DNA of 9,260 nucleotides, taken from an uncultured Chloroflexota bacterium (GTDB lineage Bacteria > Chloroflexota > Dehalococcoidia > SAR202 > UBA11138). This document shows, piece by piece, positions 1-6,739 of this stretch (positions within the stretch are counted from its first letter, which is position 1; every line of letters starts with the position of its first letter). The notes under the pieces were generated by a model. That model worked only from the letters and a program-made list of their open reading frames with translations, ran no database searches and was not told the DNA's origin. The stretch is from positions 1 to 9,260 of the forward strand of contig CAJWRP010000057.1 in NCBI GenBank assembly GCA_913046025.1, in the 5' to 3' direction. Made by a program: the position numbers and the translations under genes.

Positions 1-1
1 A

Positions 2-109
2 CCCAAGCTTTTGGAGTATGGCCCTGCCGTTGAAATTGATACCACAGGGGAGCCGTGGCTTGATCTCATCGCCACGGATCTTGAGGATATGGCCAGCCAG
101 TTGGAATAG
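2..109 (+). CDS. C-terminal end of an unrecognised protein (5' truncated by the window)
   Basis: An open frame enters from the window edge and ends at TAG 107-109, giving 35 residues that start PKLLEYGPAVEIDTTGEPW and finish DLEDMASQLE. The acidic, amphipathic helical tail and coding-like composition suggest a genuine gene end. I do not recognise the family from this fragment. The next gene starts 97 bases downstream on the same strand, so the two could be co-transcribed, but the inverted repeat in the gap also allows a separate promoter. The other two plus frames are closed early here. Confidence 0.55.
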   Translation, partial: PKLLEYGPAVEIDTTGEPWLDLIATDLEDMASQLE

Positions 110-165
110 ATTTTGTATGTAGGCAGGGGCTGAGTGGCCAAGGCACTGGTCTGGTGGAACAAAGG

Positions 166-189
166 CAAATTGCGAATCGACGCAAGTTG
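166..189. promoter_or_regulatory. Inverted repeat touching the Shine-Dalgarno site of the TPP enzyme gene
   Basis: The arms CAAATTGCG (166-174) and CGCAAGTTG (181-189) are complementary at 8 of 9 positions around a six-base centre, AATCGA. The right arm ends on the first G of the Shine-Dalgarno sequence GGAGGT (189-194), which lies 12 bases before the ATG at 207. It could be an operator for a dimeric regulator or an RNA hairpin next to the ribosome site. No regulator gene is visible in the window. The role is inferred. Confidence 0.35.
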
Positions 190-206
190 GAGGTATCGAA
201 CTAAAC

Positions 207-1901
207 ATGACGAGTAACGGAAAAATCAGCGGAGGCCAATTGATCGGTAAGGCCCTGCAGCTAGAGGGCGTCAAGAATGTCTTTGGTATTGCGGGAGACC
301 ACGTTCTGCCGGTAATGAACGACATGGATGATATGGGGTTCCGGTTCGTTGACACGCGGCACGAGCAGGCGGCTGTGCATATGGCGGATGCCTGGGGCCG
401 CATTACGGGACAGCCCGGCGTCGTTATGTACACCACGCCCGGATTCGCCAACGCCATTCCAGGCCTGACCGCTGCAATGCACTCCGGCAGTCCGCTGATA
501 TCCATTAGCGGTTGCGCCGAGATATCCGAGCTTGGGCGAGGCGCAATGCAGGAGATCGATCAGGTTGGTATGGCCAAGCCTGTCACCAAGGGCTCTTGGA
601 TGGTCACCGACCCCAGGCGCATTCCGGACATGATAGCCCACGCAGTTCGAGTAGCTTACAGCGGTCGGCGCGGACCTGTTCATCTGACTATACCGGTAGA
701 CATCCAGCAGGAGTTCGTCTCGGAGGACGAGGTGAATTTCTATACGCCTTCTGAGTACCGGGGCATTGGAGCGGCGAGAGCCTCCCAAGACCAGATCGAA
801 CAGGTGATTCAGATACTCAATGCTGCCGAAAGGCCCCTGCTAATAGCGGGTAGTGCAGCGGCCTACACCAGCAATGGCGAGTTCCTGGCCAAGTTCATTG
901 AGGCAACGAAGCTTCCCCTAATGACCGAGGGCGACGCTCGTGGTCTCGTTTCCGATGATCATCCGTACTGCTTTGGCTTCTTCGATAGGGCTCTCAACAG
1001 AGCAGCCCAGATGGTTGGCGACGCAGATGTAGTAGTTCTCATGGGGCGCAAGCAGGACCTGATAATGGGCTACGCCATGCCGCCGGTGATCAATGCCAAC
1101 GCCAAGATCATCCAAATCGATCCATCAGAGGCGGAGATAGGTCGCAACAGGGGCGTGGCCGTTGGAATCGCGGGAGAAGTTGGCGCAGTTGTGGAGCAGC
1201 TAACAGAAGAGGCTACGAAACATAGCTGGTCCGATCTTCCTTGGCTCAAGGTGCTTGCTGAGTCTCGAGTAGAATGGGACCAACATCTGGAGACGCTAGC
1301 TGAGCCCCAGGTGCCCATACATGCGATGACCGTCCACAAGGCCATCAGGCAGAACCTTGCTGAGGATGATTACCTGGTGTTTGATGGCGGTGACTACTGC
1401 CACTGGGGCCGCGCATATCTTCCGGCCAGGGTTCCCAAGAGCTGGTGGTATGTTCCAACGCTGGGTATGCTCGGCCACACCATTCCTACGGCCATGGCAT
1501 GCAAACTAGCCCACCCTGAGCGGCGAGTGCTGGCCTTCACTGGAGACGGCGCATTTGGTTTCAACGGTATGGAGTTTGACACAGCGGTGCGCCATAACCT
1601 GGCCATTGTTGCAGTCATGGGCAACGACTCTGCCTGGGGCATCGATCGCCAGATTCAGATCGGTGTTTACGGTAAGCCTGTAGCCACAGACCTTTTGCCA
1701 ACGAGGTATGACCAGGTAGTGAAAGGGCTTGGAGGCTACGGCGAGATGGTCGAGAGTCCAGAGGAGCTTCAGTACTCCCTGGAACGGTGCTTCACGCTAG
1801 GGAGGCCTTCATTGATTAACGTACAAATACAGAGGCAGTCCAGTCCGAGAGGGCAGGCTGCTATCAGTCGCTGGAAGGCACACATGCCGAAGCCCGGCTA
1901 G
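207..1901 (+). CDS. Thiamine pyrophosphate-dependent enzyme, acetolactate synthase / 2-oxoacid decarboxylase superfamily
   Basis: At 564 residues this has the usual length and three-part layout of the acetolactate synthase, benzoylformate decarboxylase and oxalyl-CoA decarboxylase superfamily. The N-terminal Pyr domain carries GIAGDHVLPVMN (27-38) and the conserved RHEQAA with catalytic Glu53, which activates the TPP ring. A central Rossmann-like domain (about 190-350) follows. The C-terminal PP domain has the magnesium/diphosphate motif GDG at 446-448, closing with GND (472-474) where many members have NN. Such enzymes decarboxylate 2-oxoacids or acyl-CoAs, or ligate the resulting carbanion, in the cytosol. 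The exact substrate cannot be assigned, and no small acetolactate synthase subunit is present, which argues against a branched-chain amino acid role. The ATG at 207 is backed by GGAGGT at 189-194. It is the first gene of a five-gene same-strand block. Confidence 0.9.
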   Translation: MTSNGKISGGQLIGKALQLEGVKNVFGIAGDHVLPVMNDMDDMGFRFVDTRHEQAAVHMADAWGRITGQPGVVMYTTPGFANAIPGLTAAMHSGSPLISISGCAEISELGRGAMQEIDQVGMAKPVTKGSWMVTDPRRIPDMIAHAVRVAYSGRRGPVHLTIPVDIQQEFVSEDEVNFYTPSEYRGIGAARASQDQIEQVIQILNAAERPLLIAGSAAAYTSNGEFLAKFIEATKLPLMTEGDARGLVSDDHPYCFGFFDRALNRAAQMVGDADVVVLMGRKQDLIMGYAMPPVINANAKIIQIDPSEAEIGRNRGVAVGIAGEVGAVVEQLTEEATKHSWSDLPWLKVLAESRVEWDQHLETLAEPQVPIHAMTVHKAIRQNLAEDDYLVFDGGDYCHWGRAYLPARVPKSWWYVPTLGMLGHTIPTAMACKLAHPERRVLAFTGDGAFGFNGMEFDTAVRHNLAIVAVMGNDSAWGIDRQIQIGVYGKPVATDLLPTRYDQVVKGLGGYGEMVESPEELQYSLERCFTLGRPSLINVQIQRQSSPRGQAAISRWKAHMPKPG

Positions 1902-1967
1902 ATCAGTGACAACTTGGCGGTTGCCAGAGGTGCCCGATACACGAAAGATACAAAATAAGGGATATTA

Positions 1968-2999
1968 GTGACGACAAACTTAAAGTTAAGCGTGGTTGAT
2001 CAGTCTCCCGTCAGGAAGGGAGGCACTGCACGAGACGCAGTGCTAGAAACGGTGGAGTTGGCCAGGGTGGCCGAGCGGCTGGGATACCAGCGCTACTGGG
2101 TGGCAGAACACCACAACGTAGCAAACTTCGCAGGCACAACCCCAGAGGTGCTGATCGGACAGATCGCCGCCAACACCTCTTCCATTCGAGTGGGCAGTGG
2201 CGGCGTTATGTTATCGCACTATAGCCCATTCAAAGTGGCGGAGACTTTCCGTCTGCTGGAGACGTTCTTTCCAGGCAGAATCGATCTAGGTCTTGGCAGA
2301 GCGCCAGGCAGCGACCAGCTGACGGCGGCGGTGCTGTCCCACCCAAGGTCTCGTATTGACGTGCGGTACTATCCTGATCAGGTCCGCGACCTGGTGGGCT
2401 TTTTGAATGACGACGTAGATCCGGAGCATCCTTTCGCCTCTGTGCGGGCTGGCCCCGGAGAGTTCACCTCGCCAGATGTGTGGCTGCTGGGCTCCAGGGC
2501 CGATAGCGCTCAAATGGCAGCCGAGATGGGCCTGCCCTTTAGCTTTGCGCATTTTTTTGGACTGGCTGTCGAACAAGGGCCCATGATCGCCCAGATGTAC
2601 AGGGAGCAGTTCAAGCCATCCAAGTACCTGTTCGAACCCAAGGTCAATATTGGCTTGCAGGTGCTTTGCGCTGAGACAGAAGAAGAGGCACAGCGGCTGG
2701 CCTCTAGCAGAAACGTGGCTAGGGTAAAGTCGGTGCAGGGTATGCGGGAGGCCCTTCCCCCTGTGGACGAGGCACTGACGTACCAGTTCCGTCCTGACGA
2801 GCGCGGCTACATCAATCAGCTGCAGGAGCACTACATTGACGGCGATCCTCAGCAGGTAAGAGAAAAGATCGAAGCCGTGGCAGATATGTATAAGACAGAC
2901 GATGTGGGCATCGTGACCATATGCTACGCCTTCGAAGACAGGGTTCGTTCATACGAACTGGTGGCAGAAGCTTTTGGGCTAGAGGGCAGCAATCAGTAA
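1968..2999 (+). CDS. LLM-class flavin-dependent oxidoreductase, MsnO8-like (bacterial luciferase family)
   Basis: This 343-residue protein is a luciferase-like TIM-barrel monooxygenase of the MsnO8/YhbW type. Family landmarks in order are LSVVDQSPV (7-15), RYWVAEHHN (42-50), VGSGGVMLSHYSP (75-87) and PGRIDLGLGRAPGSDQ (102-117). These shape the reduced-FMN pocket and barrel strands. Known relatives use FMNH2 supplied by a separate reductase, plus O2, to oxygenate small organic substrates. The substrate here is unknown. The start is GTG at 1968, supported by AAGGGA at 1957-1962 with about six bases of spacing. It lies 66 bases after the TPP enzyme gene and 24 bases before a second, distantly related flavin monooxygenase, so the two probably act in one pathway. 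Family membership is firm; the reaction is inferred. Confidence 0.9.
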   Translation: MTTNLKLSVVDQSPVRKGGTARDAVLETVELARVAERLGYQRYWVAEHHNVANFAGTTPEVLIGQIAANTSSIRVGSGGVMLSHYSPFKVAETFRLLETFFPGRIDLGLGRAPGSDQLTAAVLSHPRSRIDVRYYPDQVRDLVGFLNDDVDPEHPFASVRAGPGEFTSPDVWLLGSRADSAQMAAEMGLPFSFAHFFGLAVEQGPMIAQMYREQFKPSKYLFEPKVNIGLQVLCAETEEEAQRLASSRNVARVKSVQGMREALPPVDEALTYQFRPDERGYINQLQEHYIDGDPQQVREKIEAVADMYKTDDVGIVTICYAFEDRVRSYELVAEAFGLEGSNQ

Positions 3000-3023
3000 T
3001 CCACACGGAGGCAACATTCCTAA

Positions 3024-4136
3024 ATGACATCAGGCAACAATAGACCGGAGCCAAGATTTAGCTGGTTCGTTCCCATCGATGGCGATGGTGAGCATATCGG
3101 GACTCTGAAGGCAGAATACCCGCCTACATTCAATTATCTCAAACAGGTCGTGCAGACGGCAGAGAAAGAGGGCTACTACTCTTTGCTGATACCGACTCGA
3201 TTTGCCAACGGTCTGTTCGAGGAGCGGGAGCCTCTCGCCGAGACGTGGACAACGGTCACGGCACTGGCCGCAGTCACTGAACGCATACGTTACCTGGTTG
3301 CTGTCAGGCCAGGGTTCGTTTCCACAGGGCTGTTTGCGCAGATGGCCGCGGCCCTGGACAACATCAGCAATGGCCGCATCGATCTGAACGTCGTTCCCGG
3401 CGGCATACAGGGAGACTTCGAACGCATGGGGGAGGTCTCGGACCACGCGCATCGCTACTCCAGGGCAGAGGAATTCATAGAGGCTTGCCGGAAAATGTGG
3501 GCAGAGTCCCCGGAACCTGTGGATTACAAAGGCGAGCATATTCAATTAAACGGCGCGATATGTTCGCCGGGACCAGTCGGGGATGGCCCGAAATTCTACC
3601 TGGGCGGAGCCTCTGATGCGGCGTTGGGTCTAGCCGGGAGGCAGTCCGATGTCTATCTGGCCTGGATAATGCCGCTGGAGGGAATCGAGACTCACATTCG
3701 CCGTGCCAACGAGCAGTTTAAGGCTGCTGGCAGAACGGGCGTCCATGGTCTACGCACTCATCTCATAGTGCGCGATAGCGAGGATGAGGCCTGGGACGCC
3801 GCTGGCGAACTGATTTCCAAAGCGGAGACCGTCGTAAAGGGACAGCGACAGGCTGTTTTTGCGGGTACGGCAATGGTAGGACAGCGAGCGCAGGCTCAGG
3901 TTGTTGCGGAGTATCGCGTGGGCAAGCACTTGTGGAACGGAATATCCACCGTCCGTGTAAACTGTGGCACCGCGATCGTTGGCACGCCTCAGCAGGTGGC
4001 CCAAGAGCTGCTGGGCTACTGGCGGCTTGGTATCGACGAGTTCATCCTATCGGGCTTCCCTCACGTGCAGGAGTGCAGCCGAGTGGCTCAAACAGTACTT
4101 CCTATAGCCAGAGAATTGATGAACTCAGAGCGGTAA
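3024..4136 (+). CDS. LLM-class flavin-dependent monooxygenase, SsuD-like (alkanesulfonate monooxygenase family)
   Basis: The 370 residues align by eye along nearly the full length with SsuD. Shared features are the N-terminal FSWFVPIDGDGEHIGT (12-27), DNISNGRIDLNVVPGG in the flavin-binding part, YLGGASDAA, LRTHLIVRDSEDEAW with Arg244 and His246 matching SsuD Arg226 and His228, and the C-terminal GTAIVGTPQQVAQ and FILSGFPHVQE. SsuD uses FMNH2 and O2 to cleave C-S bonds of sulfonates; dimethylsulfone monooxygenase SfnG is another relative. The segment that holds active-site Cys54 in SsuD is replaced here by PTRFANGLFEEREPLAETW, with no cysteine, so the substrate is probably different and an ssuD symbol would overstate the match. 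CGGAGG at 3006-3011 precedes the ATG. No SsuE-type reductase or sulfonate ABC transporter lies in the window. Confidence 0.88.
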   Translation: MTSGNNRPEPRFSWFVPIDGDGEHIGTLKAEYPPTFNYLKQVVQTAEKEGYYSLLIPTRFANGLFEEREPLAETWTTVTALAAVTERIRYLVAVRPGFVSTGLFAQMAAALDNISNGRIDLNVVPGGIQGDFERMGEVSDHAHRYSRAEEFIEACRKMWAESPEPVDYKGEHIQLNGAICSPGPVGDGPKFYLGGASDAALGLAGRQSDVYLAWIMPLEGIETHIRRANEQFKAAGRTGVHGLRTHLIVRDSEDEAWDAAGELISKAETVVKGQRQAVFAGTAMVGQRAQAQVVAEYRVGKHLWNGISTVRVNCGTAIVGTPQQVAQELLGYWRLGIDEFILSGFPHVQECSRVAQTVLPIARELMNSER

Positions 4137-4184
4137 GTATTTTTGATTTGCATATTCGAACGCTGAACATAGGAGGCAGGAAAA

Positions 4185-4967
4185 TTGCGTTGGGTACGTT
4201 ACGAAGCGGAAGGTAAAATAACCTTTGGCATACTTAATGGTGAGCAGATCAATGAGGTGAACGGTAGCCCCTTTGATAGCTACAGTGACACGGGTGTATC
4301 GCGGTCGCTGGATTCTGTGAAACTACTCATTCCTTTTGAGCCGAAGACGTTTTATGCGGCAGGCATTAACTACGAGGTGCACGTTCGAGAGGCGGCAAAG
4401 CTTCTGAATCGTGAGCCGGACCTGCCTGACAAAGCCGACATTGGCTATCGTGCTAACAACGCACTGATAGCCCACAACGAAGCCATCGTTAAGCCCAAGG
4501 ACTCTGGAGAGCGATTTCAGTACGAGGGCGAACTGGTGGTGATTATCGGTAAAGAGGCCAAGCACCTGACCGAGGAGAACGCCCTGTCATGCGTGCTGGG
4601 CTACACCATTGGGAACGATGTGAGCGAGCGGGACTGGCAGTCGGTTGACAGGACGATGTGGCGCGCCAAAAATACCGATACGTTCAAGCCGATGGGGCCG
4701 TGGATAGAGACTGATGTGGTACTGTCCAAACTGCGAACTCAGGTCCGTGTAAATGGCGAGGTCGTTTCAGATTTCCCCACCAACAACATGCTGTTCGGAG
4801 TAGAACACTACATCAGCGTGATGACGCAGCACCTGACTCTGATTCCTGGAGACATGATCTGGATGGGCACCGACGGCGCAACCCAGAACATGAAGCCGGG
4901 CGATGTGTGTGAAATAGACATCGAGGGCATAGGCGTGCTTAGCAACCCAATCGTAGCGGAAGGATAG
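4185..4967 (+). CDS. Fumarylacetoacetate hydrolase (FAH) family protein
   Basis: This 260-residue enzyme has the single FAH domain at usual family length. FYAAGINYEVHVREA (56-70) is the domain entry. YEGELVVIIG carries Glu114 and Glu116, and GYTIGNDVSERDWQ carries Asp145; together these are the expected acidic ligands of the catalytic divalent metal. KPMGPWI, GDMIWMGTDGA and MKPGDVCEIDIEGIG follow in the normal order. Family members hydrolyse C-C bonds of acylpyruvates, isomerise or decarboxylate hydroxydienoates, or decarboxylate oxaloacetate; aromatic-ring degradation pathways often use them. I start it at TTG 4185 because AGGAGG (4171-4176) sits eight bases upstream and the protein then begins MRWVRYEAEG, as in typical family members. 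Its stop overlaps the ribosome site of the next gene, so translation is probably coupled. Confidence 0.9.
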   Translation: MRWVRYEAEGKITFGILNGEQINEVNGSPFDSYSDTGVSRSLDSVKLLIPFEPKTFYAAGINYEVHVREAAKLLNREPDLPDKADIGYRANNALIAHNEAIVKPKDSGERFQYEGELVVIIGKEAKHLTEENALSCVLGYTIGNDVSERDWQSVDRTMWRAKNTDTFKPMGPWIETDVVLSKLRTQVRVNGEVVSDFPTNNMLFGVEHYISVMTQHLTLIPGDMIWMGTDGATQNMKPGDVCEIDIEGIGVLSNPIVAEG

Positions 4968-4970
4968 AAT

Positions 4971-5924
4971 ATGGCCACCATTAACTCGGTTCTGGGGCCG
5001 TTGGACACGGCTGATATAGGGTTTACGCTGTCTCATGAGCACGTGATCACAACCTCAGCAGGCATTCAGCAGATGTATCCAGAGTTCATAGACCGTGAGG
5101 GCACAATTCGGCGTGCCATAAATGAGCTCACCGAGGCCTACAAGGAAGGCCTCCGCACCATTATTGACGTCACGACCATCGACTTGGGACGAGACATGCA
5201 GATGCTAGAGCAGGTCTCTAGGGAGACGGGCGTCAACATCGTTTGCTGCACTGGTGTTTGGCGGGACATTCCCAGAGTGTTCTGGACAGCCTCTCCGGAT
5301 GACATAGCGCCCCTATTCATTAGGGAAATTGAACAGGGCATCGAGGGGACTGGTATCAAGGCAGGCATCATCAAAGTAGCGAACGACATGGGCGGCGTGA
5401 CGGTGGAGGGCGAGATTATCCTTCGAGCTGCGGCCAGGGCGCAAAAGGCCACTGGTGTTCCGATATCGACACATACCTGGGCACCGGAACGCGTCGGTGA
5501 GCAGCAGGTCCGAATTTTCGAGGACGAGGGCGTGGACCTGAATCGTGTGTACGTAGGTCACAGCAACGACACCACGGATATCGGCTACCTTAAAGGCTTG
5601 CTGGAGAAGGGCGTTTGGATAGGTTTGGACCGCAACCCTGGATCACGTCCAGAGCTTCCTAACTGGCAGACTCGCACAGAGACCACATACAAGCTTATCG
5701 AGGCGGGTTTCGTGGACCGCATAATGCTGGGCCATGACTGGTCCGTTGCTACCATTCCTGCGCATCGTGAGGCTAGGGCTGTCCGCGATGCCAACAACCC
5801 GGATAGCTATAACTTCATTACGCGGAACGTATTGCCGCTGCTGCAGGAGCTAGGCGCATCCCCGCAGAACATAAACCAGATCATGGTGGATAACCCGCGG
5901 CGCTTTCTCGAAGGCCTGAAATAG
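4971..5924 (+). CDS. Phosphotriesterase-family metal-dependent hydrolase (amidohydrolase superfamily)
   Basis: The 317 residues give a complete phosphotriesterase-type TIM barrel. All six expected metal ligands are visible in order: His22 and His24 (LSHEH), Lys135 (GIIKVAND, the lysine that is carboxylated in the family), His168 (STHTWA), His197 (VGHSNDTTD) and Asp256 (MLGHDWS). The protein should thus be an active binuclear metal enzyme. Family activities include phosphotriester hydrolysis, lactone hydrolysis and carboxylate-ester or amide cleavage; in this neighbourhood opening a lactone or ester made by the upstream monooxygenases is a sensible but unproved role. It starts three bases after the FAH-family stop, with AAGGA (4960-4964) inside the end of that gene, indicating translational coupling. 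It is the last gene of the tight block. No signal peptide is seen, so it is cytosolic. Confidence 0.9.
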   Translation: MATINSVLGPLDTADIGFTLSHEHVITTSAGIQQMYPEFIDREGTIRRAINELTEAYKEGLRTIIDVTTIDLGRDMQMLEQVSRETGVNIVCCTGVWRDIPRVFWTASPDDIAPLFIREIEQGIEGTGIKAGIIKVANDMGGVTVEGEIILRAAARAQKATGVPISTHTWAPERVGEQQVRIFEDEGVDLNRVYVGHSNDTTDIGYLKGLLEKGVWIGLDRNPGSRPELPNWQTRTETTYKLIEAGFVDRIMLGHDWSVATIPAHREARAVRDANNPDSYNFITRNVLPLLQELGASPQNINQIMVDNPRRFLEGLK

Positions 5925-5956
5925 ACCGAGCAAATATATTAGACGGCTTATAGGGG

Positions 5957-5985
5957 CTGTTCTTCGACAGGCTCAGGGCGAACGG
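5957..5985 (+). repeat. REP-like short palindromic element
   Basis: GTTCT (5959-5963) and AGGGC (5975-5979) flank TCGACAGGCTC and are followed by GAACGG. As plus-strand RNA the arms pair with two G-U wobbles. The core TTCGACAGGCTCAG plus CGAACGG looks like a dispersed intergenic motif I recall from many unrelated bacterial genomes, which suggests a mobile or REP-like repeat rather than a gene-specific site. Only one copy is seen in this window. Located 33 bases after the phosphotriesterase-family stop, it might also act as a weak terminator or mRNA stabiliser, but no U-run follows. Confidence 0.45.
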
Positions 5986-6094
5986 ATATGGAAAGACCAC
6001 GTTAGTGGTGAGATCCGATTTTATCGAGCATCCTCGACACAATCAGGGTTAGTCGTCCTCGAATCTAAGAATCTAGGAAGGAACAAATTCAGAA
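5986..6094 (+). other. Leader before the NTF2-like gene, with two small hairpins and a tandem 7-mer
   Basis: No gene is visible. ACCAC-GTTA-GTGGT (5996-6009) and TCGAG-CATC-CTCGA (6024-6037) are perfect five-base-pair hairpins with four-base loops. GAATCTA occurs twice in tandem (6061-6067 and 6069-6075) just before the purine-rich ribosome site AGGAAGGAA (6075-6083). These may be leader RNA structures or operator half-sites; small repeats of this size can also arise by chance. I cannot place a clear promoter. Confidence 0.25.
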
Positions 6095-6469
6095 ATGCCT
6101 GATTACGAAAAGACGTTAATTGACCTGGATGCCAGTCGCATGAAGGCGATGGTCGATGGCGACGTGGCCAAGCTGAAGGCCATCCTCGCCGATGAACTGA
6201 CCTACTTCCACTCGTCGGCCAGGGTGGACACGAAAGACAGCTTGATAGCGGGAATGAAGAGCGGCGCGACGACGTTCGACTCCATTGTGCCCAGCGACGT
6301 AGAGGCGAGGGCGTATGGCTCCACTGGGGTAGTTACCGGCACTGCACGGTTCAACGTGTCGACGCAAAACGGCAAACTGGACTTCGGCGTGCGATTTACA
6401 GATGTGTGGGTACAAAAGGGCAATAGCTGGCAGATGGTGGCCTGGCAGTCAACAAAGACTCCCGATTAG
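6095..6469 (+). CDS. NTF2-like / SnoaL-type small protein (DUF4440-like)
   Basis: The 124-residue protein has the layout of the NTF2-like cone fold. An N-terminal helix (YEKTLIDLDASRMKAMVDGD, about 4-23) is followed by LKAILADELTYFHSSARVDTKDSLIAGM, which is typical of SnoaL/DUF4440 proteins, then a beta-rich second half ending in VRFTDVWVQKGNSWQMVAWQSTK. Members are enzymes (isomerases, cyclases, dehydratases) or ligand-binding proteins; nothing here decides between these. There is no signal peptide. AGGAAGGAA (6075-6083) precedes the ATG. It sits 170 bases after the catabolic block on the same strand and may belong to the same pathway, although the spacer with hairpins makes a separate transcript possible. 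Confidence 0.82.
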   Translation: MPDYEKTLIDLDASRMKAMVDGDVAKLKAILADELTYFHSSARVDTKDSLIAGMKSGATTFDSIVPSDVEARAYGSTGVVTGTARFNVSTQNGKLDFGVRFTDVWVQKGNSWQMVAWQSTKTPD

Positions 6470-6691
6470 TTTTGAATGCCAAGCAGGATTAGACTTGGGT
6501 GGCTGTAGACCGTGCAGGCGAATCGGGTTTGCCGTGAGGGGGAACGTTGTGCGGTAGGCCCTCTGAGTATTAAACTTGCGGCTCCAAGATTGCCGTTCAA
6601 GTAGGACTCTCAGACAAGGCCTAGAGTTCGCACCGAAGATAATCCCCGGCCGTACACTCGCCCTGTTGAGGATGTGCGGATCGCCTGAAAT

Positions 6692-6739
6692 TCAAAACAA
6701 ACGAAATAGGGCCCGTTCGACAAGCGAACGAGCCCTATT
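6692..6739 (-). terminator. Rho-independent-terminator-like hairpin, minus strand
   Basis: The arms at 6725-6739 and 6705-6719 are 15 bases each around a five-base loop. Read as minus-strand RNA all 15 pairs form, one of them G-U (positions 6713 and 6731). Read as plus-strand RNA the same position is a C-A mismatch. On the minus strand the stem is followed by TCGTTTGTTTTG (8 of 12 T); on the plus strand it is followed by CCTTAGAAGG, which is not U-rich. Both facts point to minus-strand use. Confidence 0.55.

Noticed and set aside
3932..4216. Plus-strand 94-codon frame overlapping the end of the SsuD-like gene
   Set aside because: It is an out-of-frame shadow of the SsuD-like coding sequence and overlaps the well-supported TTG start of the FAH-family gene.
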